Position numbers and translations under genes: made by a program
Part shown: piece after piece, positions 1-10,592 of the stretch
How the letters are laid out: each line of letters begins with the position of its first letter
Position numbering within the stretch: the first letter of the stretch is position 1
The notes under the pieces: generated by a model
What the model was told of the DNA's origin: nothing
Database searches by the model: none
Seen by the model: only the letters and a program-made list of their open reading frames with translations
Origin: Eustoma russellianum
Taxonomy: Eukaryota; Streptophyta; Magnoliopsida; Gentianales; Gentianaceae
Assembly (NCBI GenBank): GCA_036186865.1
Contig: AP025048.1
Span: forward strand, 30,430,852-30,494,851
Reading direction: 5' to 3'
DNA: 64,000 nucleotides

Positions 1-689
1 GTGAATAAAAACATCCTTGTGAGCTTCACTATTATGTATGAATATCTACTTAGGAACTTTGAAATGAGACTTACCTAGAGGCTCCTTGAGCTTGAAGAAG
101 AAGATGGAGTTGAACCTCCTATCTTTGAGGTGTTGGCGGAAAGTTGGTGATGGAAGGAAGATGGAAATTTTCTTAAGTGTTGGCTTGGTTTGATGGAGGG
201 AAGATTCAAGATAGAATGAATTGAGGTTGTTCTTGCAATTTTAAAAAAAAAACTAGAGCGGCAAGGGAAGGGGGCAATCCGACGGTGCATGGGAGGAAAA
301 AGAAGGGCCTAGGCTTGTAGGCTACAAGCTTTTGTCCCATGCATGCTATTTCCCATCATTTCTTTTCTTGCATGCTTAGATTATTATATTGTTTTATTTT
401 AACCACTTTGATATTTTAGTTTAGATATTAAATAGTGGAACAATGGAGAGGATTCTAGATCCCTTCATTGCTTGGCCAAAATTTTGGGGCTCTTGGGGGT
501 GTTTTGGTCATTTCATATTTATCCTATCCCACATTTATATAATTTATACTATTATTTATTTTATCTAATATGATTTTAATCTTGCTTTGTGAGGATCAAT
601 TAGGCTTGCTTTCTTATGAACAAGATTGTTCTATGGTTGGTCAAGACCTCTTGGCCGAAATTCACAAGGTGTTATAATACCTTGTGACA
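1..689 (-). mobile_element. Gypsy-like LTR remnant, minus strand (family J), left-truncated by window
   Basis: Read on the minus strand, the segment starts with TGTCACAAGG at 689 and is preceded by a purine run (plus 690-700, TCCCCTTATTT), which fits a polypurine tract followed by an LTR start. Around 60-290 the minus strand holds a short Ser/Pro-rich leader ending in a possible splice donor (CTCTAG then GTAAGT, near plus 69-80). A similar leader-plus-donor arrangement recurs near 12100-12190, also on the minus strand. No coding domain is visible. Assignment to Ty3/gypsy is inferred from this layout; it could be another LTR superfamily. 690-834 is AT-rich and unassigned. Confidence 0.35.
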
Positions 690-834
690 TCCCCTTATTT
701 AGTTATTTAGTAACCATGTCAAAAGTAATTAAGTAAAGTAGTGCTACTTTGACTTAAGTAACATGTAATTGAAAGAATCATCGTTTTCATTACATCACTT
801 AGTCACGGTTTCAAGTACATGGTCATTGGAGTAC

Positions 835-2506
835 AACACCTAAACTTCAAAAATTGCCATAAATTTCGTGGCTTTCATGATATGTACAGCCATAAAATCA
901 TTCCATGTTGGCACACACAAATCACCCACATTAAGGCTAAATTGTGGAGATTCCAATTTCAATTTTGTCACATGGTTTAGGCGCCACTTTAAGATCAGCC
1001 TAAGTGATGAATATTAAAGTTTAATTTATGTACATTATGTGTAACATAATATATATAACATGTGCAAAAATTTAGAATTTAATTAGAGAAAAATTGAGTA
1101 ATCGATAAGCGTCAAAAATTCGGTTTTCCACGTACACGACACATGGAACGTTTTTGGCATATCATATAACATGTATCTATACACTTTTTACATATTTCAT
1201 ACATCTCAAAGTGTTCTAGAAAATTCAATTAAGGACTGATTGGAATATACCATGTGTGTATAATTAAATGTGCACTATTTTACAAAGTTTGCAAAAATAA
1301 AATTCAGCACATGTATCTACACATTCACACGCTAGCTCAGCTGAATTGGAGCATATGTGGAATCTTGTTGGCAACTTGATTGGTCAATAATGAAGCATAC
1401 AATGTTGGTGACTTAAAGAAAGGAACTACAAAAGGTAACATTTCAAATCTTGTCACAATTGTGACACATGTTGAAAATTCAGCATGTGTACAAATGGCTG
1501 GCCAAAATTCTCACTTTAATGAGCCATATTTTGTTGTCTTCAATCATGTGGATAATTGGAAGATAGTATGGAAGTATTTTGAATTAATTATGAAATTAAA
1601 ATGGTGATATTTTTGAATATCACACATGCTGAAAATTTCAGCATGTGTGGGAATGTATATGGCCGATTTCTAGGCCTTGTTGATGATAAATTTTTATTCC
1701 AAAAATGATAAGAATGTCTTGCATTAAATGGTGATTAATTTCAAGGATTAAATCAAAGTAAACTTGGCAATATTGAATGAAATGTAAATATTACACATGC
1801 TGAAATTTCAGCATGTGCAAGTGGTGTTATGGCCGATTTTTACATGGTATTTTGGAGTTATTTGCCTAGCTAATTTTGTGTGATGATCTTGTGAATTATG
1901 GTAACTATTTTATGATTATTTTGCACATGTTTTAAGTGTTATTCTCAGATTTTTCTAGTCATCAAGTGATGACAACATCCAACAAATCAATGAGTGCCAA
2001 GTAAGCAAGAGCTTAATGATCATCCAATGAGGAGATGCCAAGTAAGCAAGAGCTTAATGATCATCCAATGAGGAGATTCCAAGTAAGAAAAGACATGTCA
2101 CAATGATGCCATATACTCTTCCAAGGACTTAGAAGATAATTTTCAATAGGGGAAGAGCAACAAGGGGCGGCGGCCAACATGTTAAAAGTAAAAGAAAAAG
2201 ATCAAAACAAAAACAAGAACAAGCCTTGCAAATTTGAAAGATCAAAAACGTTTTAGCCTTCTCTTCTACACTCTCTTTCTTTCTTCTCTCTAAAAGCCTA
2301 TTGTACTCATATTCATATACTTGAATAGGCTTCATATAGTCCACCATATATTCTTTATCATTGTAAATGATTGATCAAGGTGTAATCAATCTTGCACTTG
2401 CGAGGTGGTGGTGTTCGTGACAATTGTATTCTAATACAAGGTTTGTAAAGGATTGGAGTTGGTGTGTAACTCCATCAACCCTGTGTGGTGCCTTGCAGAT
2501 CCTACA
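835..2506 (+). mobile_element. Degraded B-type copia LTR remnant with internal deletion
   Basis: It aligns by eye with the interior of the B-type LTRs at 39129-42185 and 49803-52817. Shared landmarks include the phrase CATGTTGGCACACACAAATC, three palindromes (1464-1817), the hairpin with loop AGGTG at 2370-2390, and the LTR terminus GCCTTGCAGATCCTACA at 2490-2506. The canonical start (TGTAGAG) is missing, so the left end is truncated or too diverged to see. Most of the U5 part is deleted: the sequence jumps from the end of the CATCAACCCTGTG hairpin directly to the last ~20 bp of the LTR. No gene is present. Confidence 0.75.
1464..1817. promoter_or_regulatory. Three spaced palindromes in B-type LTR
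   Basis: Copies lie at 1464-1489 (one arm mismatch), 1621-1649 (perfect 14-bp arms CACACATGCTGAAA and TTTCAGCATGTGTG, 1-bp centre) and 1794-1817 (perfect 12-bp arms). Centres are about 158 and 170 bp apart. The second and third are followed within ~20 bp by TGGCCGATTT. The same three-copy layout is present in the other B-type LTRs. A U3 regulatory role is inference. Confidence 0.8.
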
Positions 2507-3823
2507 AAAGCCTTCACATGTCCTATTTTCAAGCTTAGAAGTTGACGTATTCTTGTGGTATTATCCCTCTTATTATCTTCATTTTTCAAAGGATAATTAT
2601 GACATGCCAAGGTGTAAATTTCGGCCAACATTTTGATGCTAAGGTGGACCAATTATTTTGCTTTATGTTGCCAAGTGTACAAGGCCAACCAATGATGTGA
2701 AGACACTTAAGCTTGATGATGAAGATGGTGACACATGTGCATTCTTATCTCCAAGACTCAATTCACACTATAAATAGGAGGCAATGGTGAAGAAGATGAA
2801 ACACACTTGAAGCTCATTTGAAAGCATTTGTTGATTTGTCTAGCTATCATATTCTTCTTCTTGTTCTTGTTTCATTCTTTGTAGCAAAGATGTTCTTGTT
2901 GTATTTGCTGAGCTACAAGCCTCTTGAGCTTGATTTGTAAGATTGATTAGCCAATTCTATAAGGCTACATCAATAGGTGGTAGAGGTGTTATAACTAAAT
3001 GTTGCATAGAAGGTGTTCATCCAAGTCTTGAATAGGGTTGGTGTATAACCCAAGGATCAAGCTTGGTTATGTTGTAAGTTGATTCATACCATAGTGAAAT
3101 CCAAGGAAAGGTGTTCCTTGGGACTGGAGTAGGTCACATTGACCGAACCAGGATAAATCCTTGGTGTTCTTGTCTTGTTTCTTTCTTTCCATTTTCTGCC
3201 CCTTTTTACTGCAGTTTGTCACACAATTTCTCACAATTTGAAAAAATAGCTAAACACTTTTAAAATTTGTGATTTTTGGTAGAGTTATACTTCAGACTGT
3301 TAGATTTCATTTGCAATAAGAATCACTTGATTTGAGCAAGGAAAAGTTAGTCTTTCAGTCTTTGCGAGATAACTGCTCCAATCTAGCTGCATTCTGACCA
3401 GTTTTGAGAAAACTTAAATTCTGTTTTAACCAAGAATAGTTTAAGGCCAGGGCCTTTTGGAAACATCAACTAGACATCCTAAGGAGTGTTTGACATAAAG
3501 ATCAACCTTTTTGGTTAAGTATTCAAAGATATATACATTTTTCAATTTCAGCAACATTCTGTCCAATTCTGTCCAGATTGACCATCTGAATCTTTTTATT
3601 TGTTTGAAGAGTCAAACAATCATATTTTTGTGTGAGTTTTGGATAGAGTCTTGTTAAAACATTAAAGTTAAGTTCTGGAAATGTTCTTAATTTTTGGAGT
3701 TGTGTACAAAGTTTTTTGAATATTTCAAAAACAGGTTTTGAATGTGAGGTAGTAGTGTAATTTCTGCTAACCACTATTCAGCCCTCCCTCTAGTGGTGTT
3801 TATTGCAGGTGTATGGTCCAACA
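2507..3823 (+). mobile_element. 3' part of an F-type copia LTR
   Basis: This is the plus-oriented counterpart of the minus-strand LTR at 52989-55679. Both share the segment with ACTATAAATAGGAGGCAA, a perfect hairpin (arms CCAAGGAA 3101-3108 and TTCCTTGG 3114-3121, loop AGGTG), the stretch GGAGTAGGTCACATTGACCG, and the terminus ending GGTCCAACA at 3823. The left part is missing and it abuts the truncated B-type LTR directly. A TATA-like motif (TATAAATA) lies near 2770. No open reading frame of note is present. Confidence 0.7.
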
Positions 3824-6291
3824 ATATGTTATAAGTTATGGTGACGTCAAAACTATAACGACATGTTACAAAGTCATAAACCGAAAATTGTCGTATTGGG
3901 CGACTACCGAAGCATCACTGACATGTCACGTACTTGGCATATAAAGATGACCAGCCTATATACATCAAAAATACATCAAAATTTCGTGGTCAACATGTCA
4001 CACTCAGCCACAAGATCATATCATGCTTACACACATAAATTACTCACAATTGAGCCTTAATTTGTTGGAAAATTCAAACTCAATCTTTTAAAGCACATGG
4101 AATTTTTGAACATCAGCCATATGAGCTGAATATATACCTCATTTATGTATATTATATGTGAAATAATATATATTACAGGTGTAAGAAGTTTGAAAGTAAT
4201 CAGAGAAAAATCGCGTAATCGACGAGAGTCGAAAATTCGGTTTTCTACGAACGTACACACGTGGAACGTTTTTGGCATAGATGTAACATGTATCTAGACA
4301 CTTTTTACACATTCAAGACATGTTAAAGTGTTCTAAAAAATTCAAATTAGGGCTGATTATAATTTACCATATATGTGTAAATATTGTGTATTATTTGACA
4401 AAGTTGACATAAAAAGAATTCAGCACATGTGCAGCTTATTTCACACGCCTAGTTCAGCATTTTTGGAGCCTAGGTGGATCTTATTTGGCACTTTAATTGG
4501 TGGAAAATAAGCCACACATGATTGATGACATTGAACAGGGTAACACACAAGGAAACAGTTCAAAATACAACGCATGCTAAAATTTCAGCACATGTTGTTT
4601 GTTATGGACGAATTTTTACTCAATTTTGTCTTCATTTTGTCTTCCAAAATTGAAGAGGATTAAATTGTGATTATATGGTAATTATTCACCTTGATTTGAG
4701 CACATGTCTCAGATTTTTTGAAGAATTTACAGCTCATTTAAAGGGTGTCAAGGTAGATTAATGATGGCCACTCAACAAGTGACAACTAGGCAAAGACAAG
4801 TCATTCCTTCAATCATATTGCATCAAGTAAGCAAGGCTATGTCATCTTTTGCACAAGGCAATCTTCCAAGGGTATTCAATAAAATTCTCAAGGAACCCTA
4901 GGGGGGCAGCCAAGAGGTTATAAAAAGAAGAAGATGGTGCAAGACAAGGCTAAGCAAAATTGATATTCTTACAAGTCCAAAAAGCAAGACTAGACTCTTC
5001 TTCTTCCTTTCTTTTCTCTTGCTCTTAGCTTCAAGCCTATCATTTTTATATTCCATAGATTATATAGACTTTGATTATACCACCTACACTCGTTCATCTC
5101 GTGTAAAAGGTAGATCAAGATGTGATGGTGTTCGTATTGGTTTGTTTGATTGTTTGATTATAAAAGGGTGGAGTTGGTGTTTAACTCCAGTCACCCTTGT
5201 GTTAAGGTGTTTTTGTGTTTAGTGAAAACCGAGGAAGGTGTCCTCGAAGACTGGAGTAGGTTTTTTTAACCGAGCCAATATAAAATTCTCGATGTTCTTA
5301 CTTTCCAGCACTTTCACTTTCAGTCCCTGTTTTCTGTATCGTTTTCATAGCCATGGTAAAAATAGCGAACATTTTTCAAATCATCAAACTTTGCAGAAAC
5401 ATAGCAAAAGGTCTTAGGTTTCATTTGGCACAAGTTTCTGTTGCCGTGTGAGCCAAATCACAGTCCAATGCCGTGGGCGCTTGTGTGTGTTGAATGCACT
5501 ATAAGGCTAGGGTATTCGCATCTCCTATTACCAATTGGTTTTGCGAGTGTTGGTAGCGCATGAGGTCCTACAAGTGGTATTAGAGCCAATGTCACGGGTT
5601 CGATTCCCAGCTGGAGCAATTGCTGAGGAGGAGATTTTTGGGCGCAACAATTGTCCCGTGGCGCATAGGCCGTTTGGGCCAAGTCACAGTCGAATGCCGT
5701 GGGCGCTTGTGTGTATTGAATGCACTATAAGGTTAGGGTATGCGCATATCTTATCACCAATTGGTGTTGGGAGAGTTGGTAGCGTCTGAGGTCTTACAGT
5801 TTCATCACATTTCTGAGACTAGTGCAATCTGATTTTCAGATCTGCAAAGGTTGAGAACATCAACGTGGTTGACATACTTGCCAAAGGAATTTTGAAAAAC
5901 TGTTTTAACACTTTAAAGCACATATCCCAAGGGTCATATCATAAAATGTTAAGATCATTTGGAGTTGTAAATTAATAGGAATAAAATTTTCATTTTGAAG
6001 ATTAGTTTCTGGCAGATTTACACAATCTGAGCAAAAACGTTTTTTCAAGGCCTTATACTTTGAATTTTAATCTGAAATTTTTATGACATATACATAACAT
6101 GTAAAAGTACATTTCACCAAATTCATGATTTTTGGAGGTCTATAACCTGATCATCTACTTAATCAAAAACAGGGTTTGAAAATAGAATCTGTTTTCAGAA
6201 GTGGGTAATTGGTAACAAAAAGTTTTAAAAACCGATTTTTCCCGCATCCACTATTCAAACCCCCTTCTAGTGGTGCTATACAGGTCGTACA
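3824..6291 (+). mobile_element. 5' LTR of A-type copia element, left-truncated, containing a TRIM
   Basis: It aligns with the solo LTR at 13440-16098 from that LTR's ATATCATATTTTATAAGTCA region onward and ends with GGTGCTATACAGGTCGTACA at 6291, immediately before a tRNA-Met primer site. A TATA box (TATAAAAA, 4919-4926) is followed by a leader with the hairpin CGAGGA-AGGTG-TCCTCG (5230-5246). The first ~520 bp of the LTR are absent, because it begins at the F-type LTR junction. The U5 part is interrupted by the 360-bp TRIM at 5439-5798. One degenerate copy of the family palindrome lies near 4573-4596. Confidence 0.8.
5439..5798 (+). mobile_element. TRIM (terminal-repeat retrotransposon in miniature), 360 bp
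   Basis: A complete small LTR element has 5-bp target duplications GTTTC at 5434-5438 and 5799-5803. LTR1 spans 5439-5572 (134 bp) and LTR2 spans 5652-5798 (147 bp). Both contain AATGCCGTGGGCGCTTGTGT and end in TCCTACA/TCTTACA. LTR2 has ~15 extra bases near its start. The internal 79 bp begins with the primer site TGGTATTAGAGCC (tRNA-Met type) and ends in a purine-rich stretch. The internal part also contains GGTTCGATTCC, matching a pol III B-box consensus. There is no coding capacity, as expected for TRIMs. The uninterrupted host sequence is visible in the related LTR at about 15570-15620. Confidence 0.9.
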
Positions 6292-6293
6292 AG

Positions 6294-6304
6294 TGGTATC
6301 AGAG
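6294..6304 (+). other. Primer binding site (tRNA-Met type)
   Basis: TGGTATCAGAG lies 2 bp after the LTR end at 6291 and is complementary to the 3' end of initiator tRNA-Met, as in the A and B elements. Confidence 0.8.
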
Positions 6305-6380
6305 GGAGGTTCACTCACAACAAGAATATTTAACAGTCTTTGTGAGATTGCATCCACTAGCCACAAAACCGAGCAAGAAG

Positions 6381-7246
6381 GTATGTCAAGCCAAAGGCCT
6401 CCACCTTTTGATAGCGAGGTAATTTCCGATTCTGATTCCGATTCTGAACCATCGTATCATGATTTGTAATTCCAATATCTTGAATTACATAAGTTTGCTA
6501 AGACTCTTACAAAAGAAAAGGAACGCTTAATTGAAGACAAGAAAATATAAGAATCCTCTAACACAAATCTTTTATCTCAAGTAAACGATTCAAAAGAGGA
6601 ATCGCGTAATTTGATTGTTTCATTGAGATATGAAATTCAATCCTTGAAATCTAAAAATGTGGTAATGAAAGCCGAGATCTTAGATTTGAGATCAAGAAAT
6701 GAAGATCTAGAAAAAGACGGTAAAACAATTCGATAGAGGAACTTGCATGTTAGATCGTCTCGTTTCTTCGCAAAAACATGAAACTGACAAAACAGGATTA
6801 GAGTATATTGAAGATAATCAGGTACAAAACAAATCTACAAATTTTTTTTATCTTCATCTAAGAGACAACGTGTATTTAAAACGATCGTAAAGCCTAAGAA
6901 GGCGACAGTGCATTCTAGCAAGCCCCACGTTGCGTCTCATCGCACTACTTTTTTATCATATGGACAATATAGTTATGTGCCATATAGATATGAAAGAAAG
7001 CCATTGATGCATATGCGACATTCATATCATATAAATGCATCTAGATCACGCACCATGCACACTAACAAAAATGCATATCAAAAACGAAAACCTTATTATG
7101 CACATAATGATATTCTCGGCCATAGGCCAAATAGACATGCCCCTAACATTTATTATATTGCTTCTTCGTCTCTCTTTTCACCTTTTGTAAGACCAACAAA
7201 GGTCACCGAAGTTTGGGTACCGAAAGGTACTCTTATAAAGGGTTGA
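6381..7246 (+). pseudogene. Copia gag remnant lacking its N-terminal core and zinc knuckle
   Basis: It starts with an ATG context equivalent to the A and B gag start (QEGMSSQRPPPFDSE) and jumps straight to the acidic DSDSDSEPSYHDL segment. The UBN2-type core and the CCHC knuckle present in element B (42240-43190) are therefore deleted. After a stop at 6467-6469 the coiled-coil region (ELHKFAKTLTKEKERLIEDK) is readable with further stops and a frameshift near 6720. The last part, 6908-7246, is open and ends in the family-typical VWVPKGTLIKG. It cannot make a functional Gag. In SIRE-like copia elements the WVPKG motif lies just before protease; here a stop follows, so the original element also lacked pol. 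Confidence 0.75.
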
Positions 7247-7505
7247 ATCAATAACCATTAAGGACGCAAAAAAATTGCATGATTTCTTTTGATATGTTAT
7301 AAGTCGCTCTTTCTCTTTTCATTGTTACTAATGCTTTTGATGTGATTTACAAAATAAAGGGGGAGAGAAAAACATGATTTAAGGAAGAGATAAATAAAGT
7401 TAAGGGGGAGCACAAGATTATGAAATTCAAATTTCAAATTTGTGCATAATTGTAGTGGGAGAGATCATATTTAAATCATGGAAAAATGTTATTTTGCAAA
7501 TCGTC

Positions 7506-7518
7506 AAAAGGGGGAGAT
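7506..7518 (+). other. Polypurine tract
   Basis: AAAAGGGGGAGAT sits directly before the 3' LTR start TGTTGAG at 7519. Further AAGGGGGAG-like runs occur upstream (from about 7357), as in elements A and B. Confidence 0.8.
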
Positions 7519-7805
7519 TGTTGAGAAATTGGGGTTTGAGTGATTTGAAAAATGCATGATTTAAATGCTACGTGCTTATGAAATACATGAATAACTTTTG
7601 CTTGACATATTTATGTGATAAATTTACATGCTTATATATAATGTTGCCGTGCTAACAATGCATGAAGCATTAAAGCTTACATCATATGGCAAACATTTGT
7701 TGTATTTGTACTATTTTCAGGTGCCATGATTAATGAACTAAACTAGTTCATCAAGTGAAGTGCTTAAGTTAATGAATTAACTAGTTCATTAAATGAAGAC
7801 ACATT
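7519..7805 (+). mobile_element. 3' LTR fragment of the same A-type element
   Basis: It starts TGTTGAGAAATTGGGGTTTG and follows the A-type LTR through the twin CTAGTT palindromes, up to GAAGACACATT. Beyond 7805 similarity stops, so the rest of the LTR is lost. Because its 5' partner (3824-6291) lacks the matching start, the two LTRs barely overlap and cannot be used to date the insertion. Confidence 0.75.
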
Positions 7806-8340
7806 AATTAGAGACCTATGTTAAGCATTCCCTCATAAATGTTGTCATTATAATTTTCAAAGCAAATAAGTTTTATGTTATTGCAAGAAATGTTTTTTAA
7901 GCTTTCATGATTTAAAGGATTGTACCACGAGACGAATGATTTCATAAGACTTATGTGTGTATTTGTGGTTGAGTGTAACACCTTGTCAGGCGCAAGGGTT
8001 CTCTACCTTTCTGTATATGCATGCTCTGCTGACTGAGTGTAACACATTGTCTGGGACAAGGGATCTCTGCCTTTTAGTTACGTCTATGACGTTCTGTATG
8101 GAGAGCTGCATGATTTTTGGTCCTGGGGGAGGATGTCAGGGGCAAAATACGTTATTTATAGTGTAACACCACGTCCGGGACTCAGGTTCTCTGTTATAAC
8201 GCGTCACCGTTAGTCTTTTGTACGTATGATGTAACACCGTAATTGGACCATCGGGATTCATAGACGGTACTCGTGGCTATTCGGGGAATCATTTGATATG
8301 TCATGGGTGCCATTCTTACGTTACAAAAAGTAAAGAAATT
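7806..8340. repeat. Unassigned repeat with about four GTGTAACACC units
   Basis: Degenerate units begin near 7974, 8038, 8160 and 8229. Each starts GTGTAACACC or a variant, and the first three continue with GTCnGG...CAnGG..TCTCT. Spacing is irregular (about 64, 122 and 69 bp). No protein domain is seen. The TGTAACACC phrase is common at starts of gypsy LTRs, so this may be a rearranged LTR edge; that is inference. Confidence 0.35.
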
Positions 8341-8937
8341 GAAATCCAACCGAATGAAATAAATAAAGCATAAATCATCATAAAGAAATAATCTTTAAGT
8401 GTTTTACAAGATGTTTGTCCTTAGTCCTTTTCAATTTCATATAGCTCCAGCATTACGGTAATTTTCCAAAGCCCAATCCAACCTTTCCAGTTTCATATAG
8501 GTCCAGCGTTACGGTAATTTTCCAGAGTCCAATCCAACCTTAGATCACCAAATGATACGGTAAGCTTTTATATCGATTTGTTTGAGTTTTTTTTGCTTGT
8601 TGAACCGGAAGAAACAAAGAAACTTGATAAACAACAAGATAACACTTTTTTTTGCATAATGGACAACAAAGAAAACAAGATATAACAGAAAAAGAAGTGA
8701 ATATCAAACTTTTTTTTTGTTTTTGAAGAGACAATAAATGAACTAGAAAACACACGGATAAATTGTTTCGGATTTGGTTTCTTTTTGTTTCTGAATTATA
8801 CAATTTAAAACAAGAAAAAGACACTAAATCAAATAGAATTCAACCTTCTAAGAAGATGGTTGAATGGTAAATGAAGAGAAGAACGAAAGAAAAAAATTAA
8901 CACAAAGTAAATGATAAGTTGAGTTAAAGAAAAACCT
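8341..8937. repeat. Non-coding stretch with a 56-bp tandem duplication
   Basis: A 56-bp unit is repeated twice at about 8435-8546 (TTTCATATAG...TTACGGTAATTTTCCA...CCAATCCAACCTT). The remainder is A/T-rich. Phe/Ser-rich open frames on the minus strand (8540-8824) come from oligo-T runs and are not supported as genes. I see no recognisable element here. Confidence 0.5.
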
Positions 8938-9990
8938 TCACTCTGATACCACTTTGATACATGCAAGAATGAACCTTTCTTTAACTCTAAAGCTTCTCCT
9001 CCAAATATGGTTTAGGAACAATGAAGATAGCTTCACCTTGCTTCTTAATAAGTTGAACAAAACCTTTTGAACATAAGTCCTTGAATGAGTTCTACATAAC
9101 CCAAGCAAGATACCTCCCTCTTGGATGTTTCCCTCCTCGGAATTGGACAACTCTCACAAGGATGTTCAAGCCTTGAAAGGTTCTATCCTTGATTTTGAAT
9201 ATGAACCAGGAAAACACACAAGAATTACTCTTGAAGAAGAAGAAATTTTCATTGAAGGTGTGAGATTACAAGGCTTCTCTTATGTGTCTTTTATGGGCAA
9301 AAAATAACACAAGACAACAAACTATCTTACAAATTGAAAAGACTACACACTTCTAAAACAATTTATCTAGGCTCCATAAAAGCTAGTTTTGCAAGTGTTG
9401 AATGATGATTGAAAAGACTATACCCATTGAAATACTATTCATACAGGCTCCATGAAAACTAGTCTTGCAAGTCTTGAATGATAATTTTTAAACTAGGTCC
9501 CTCAAGTGCTATCGATGGAAGACTTTAAAGATTTGTCTTCAACTTGAAATCTTTCCTGGTTTTTGACTGATTTTTGGACACTTTCCAATTCAAACTAGGC
9601 CTTGCCCTTTTTTTTGATAATTATAGCCCATTGAGTGTAGAATATAACCACATAAAGTTCTTTTCATTTGGCCCAACCAATAAGGAGATACATCCAAATT
9701 ACTGAACACAAAATTCGATAGAAACAATACTTCAACTCGCATGCTGTTTTTGGCTATCAAGACGACTGATGTTGGAAAACATACAAGAAATTAAAGTTGT
9801 AGATCTTTGTCTTACCTTTCCAATGCATCTTGAAAATCCTAATTTGGTCTTATGGTTGGTGAGATAGATCAATTCTACCAAAACTGGTCCTGAAAAAACT
9901 CACAATCCGAGATGGGCTAAAACTAATACAACATTAACATTTAAAAAGCAAAATAGAGAACACATTCTAACTTAATGATATTTTAGAATG
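8938..9990 (-). mobile_element. Minus-strand LTR region with adjacent primer site
   Basis: On the minus strand TGGTATCAGAG (plus 8943-8953) follows a possible LTR end ...ATGTATCA by 3 bp, so the sequence to the right (from 8957) should be an LTR. It contains a 75-bp tandem duplication at about 9334-9483 (units starting TTGAAAAGACTA and sharing GGCTCCAT.AAA.CTAG). The upstream LTR limit is not defined. The superfamily is uncertain; gypsy is suggested only by the coding remnants just upstream on the same strand. Confidence 0.4.
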
Positions 9991-10021
9991 GTTCTAAAAA
10001 CTCTTATAAATCATGTTATAG

Positions 10022-10138
10022 GTTCAATAAGGTGAGCCCAATGCATAAACTCCTTTGGTTCATCTTACACATGTTTAAATAGGAAGGCCCCTACTTCATG
10101 CATTAGTTTTTTAGTTTAACTTCTTGTTAAAGGTCTTT
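10022..10138 (-). pseudogene. Gypsy-type C-terminal polyprotein motif, degenerate copy 2
   Basis: The minus-strand translation contains PLTRS, a stop, then readable TKKLMHEVGAFLFKHV and, after another stop, DEPKEF and a HLIEP ending. This matches the copy at 10473-10592 position by position. It has at least two stops. The motif class (GPxTRxxAKxL near the end of a gypsy polyprotein) is recognised from plant Ty3/gypsy elements; the family is not resolved. Confidence 0.35.
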
Positions 10139-10472
10139 GATCTTGTATTTTTGTAACATTATGTGCATTCTCATTATCTTGACATGGATGAAGGTTATGG
10201 ACCTCATCACTTTCCAAATCTCAAACTTGCTGCAATTGATGCTAGGACATTCCCTTATCCACATATCCACAAGCTTATCCATATGGGCTTCCATTTTTGG
10301 AGCTTTGAGTGGACTTTCCAAATCTTGCCGCTTCTCCATTTCTTGCGTGTTTAAGCCCCATTTTGTGCCATTTTTGAACAGCTTCTTTCCTCCTACAAGA
10401 CACACATAAACAAGCAAGTATAACCTAAATACAAGACAAATAACTAGCCTAGAATGCAAGAAAACAAGCCGC

Positions 10473-10592
10473 TCAAGCCTTGGGTTCAATGAGATGAACC
10501 CAATAAGCTTCTGGCTCATCTTCAACATGCCTATACAAGAAGCTTGCAATGTCAAGATCAAGTTGTTTAGCCTTGCTTCTTGTTATAGGGCC
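10473..10592 (-). pseudogene. Gypsy-type C-terminal polyprotein motif, copy 1
   Basis: The minus-strand frame reads GPITRSKAKQLDLDIASFLY, continues with RHVEDEPEAYWVHLIEPKA, then stops. This resembles the tail of plant gypsy polyproteins, where a GPxTRxxAK motif precedes the stop. Upstream the frame soon closes. An open frame on the same strand at 10127-10561 overlaps it in a different phase and has no recognisable domain. Confidence 0.4.

Noticed and set aside
5573..5651. Possible tRNA gene in the TRIM interior
   Set aside because: Only a T-arm/B-box-like motif and a primer site are present; no full cloverleaf or A-box at proper spacing.
7973..8250. CRISPR-like or satellite array from repeated GTGTAACACC
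   Set aside because: Irregular spacing, diverged units and only four copies in a plant genome; read as LTR debris.
8540..8824. Minus-strand Phe/Ser/Lys open frames
   Set aside because: Produced by oligo-A/T runs; no motif, no conservation.
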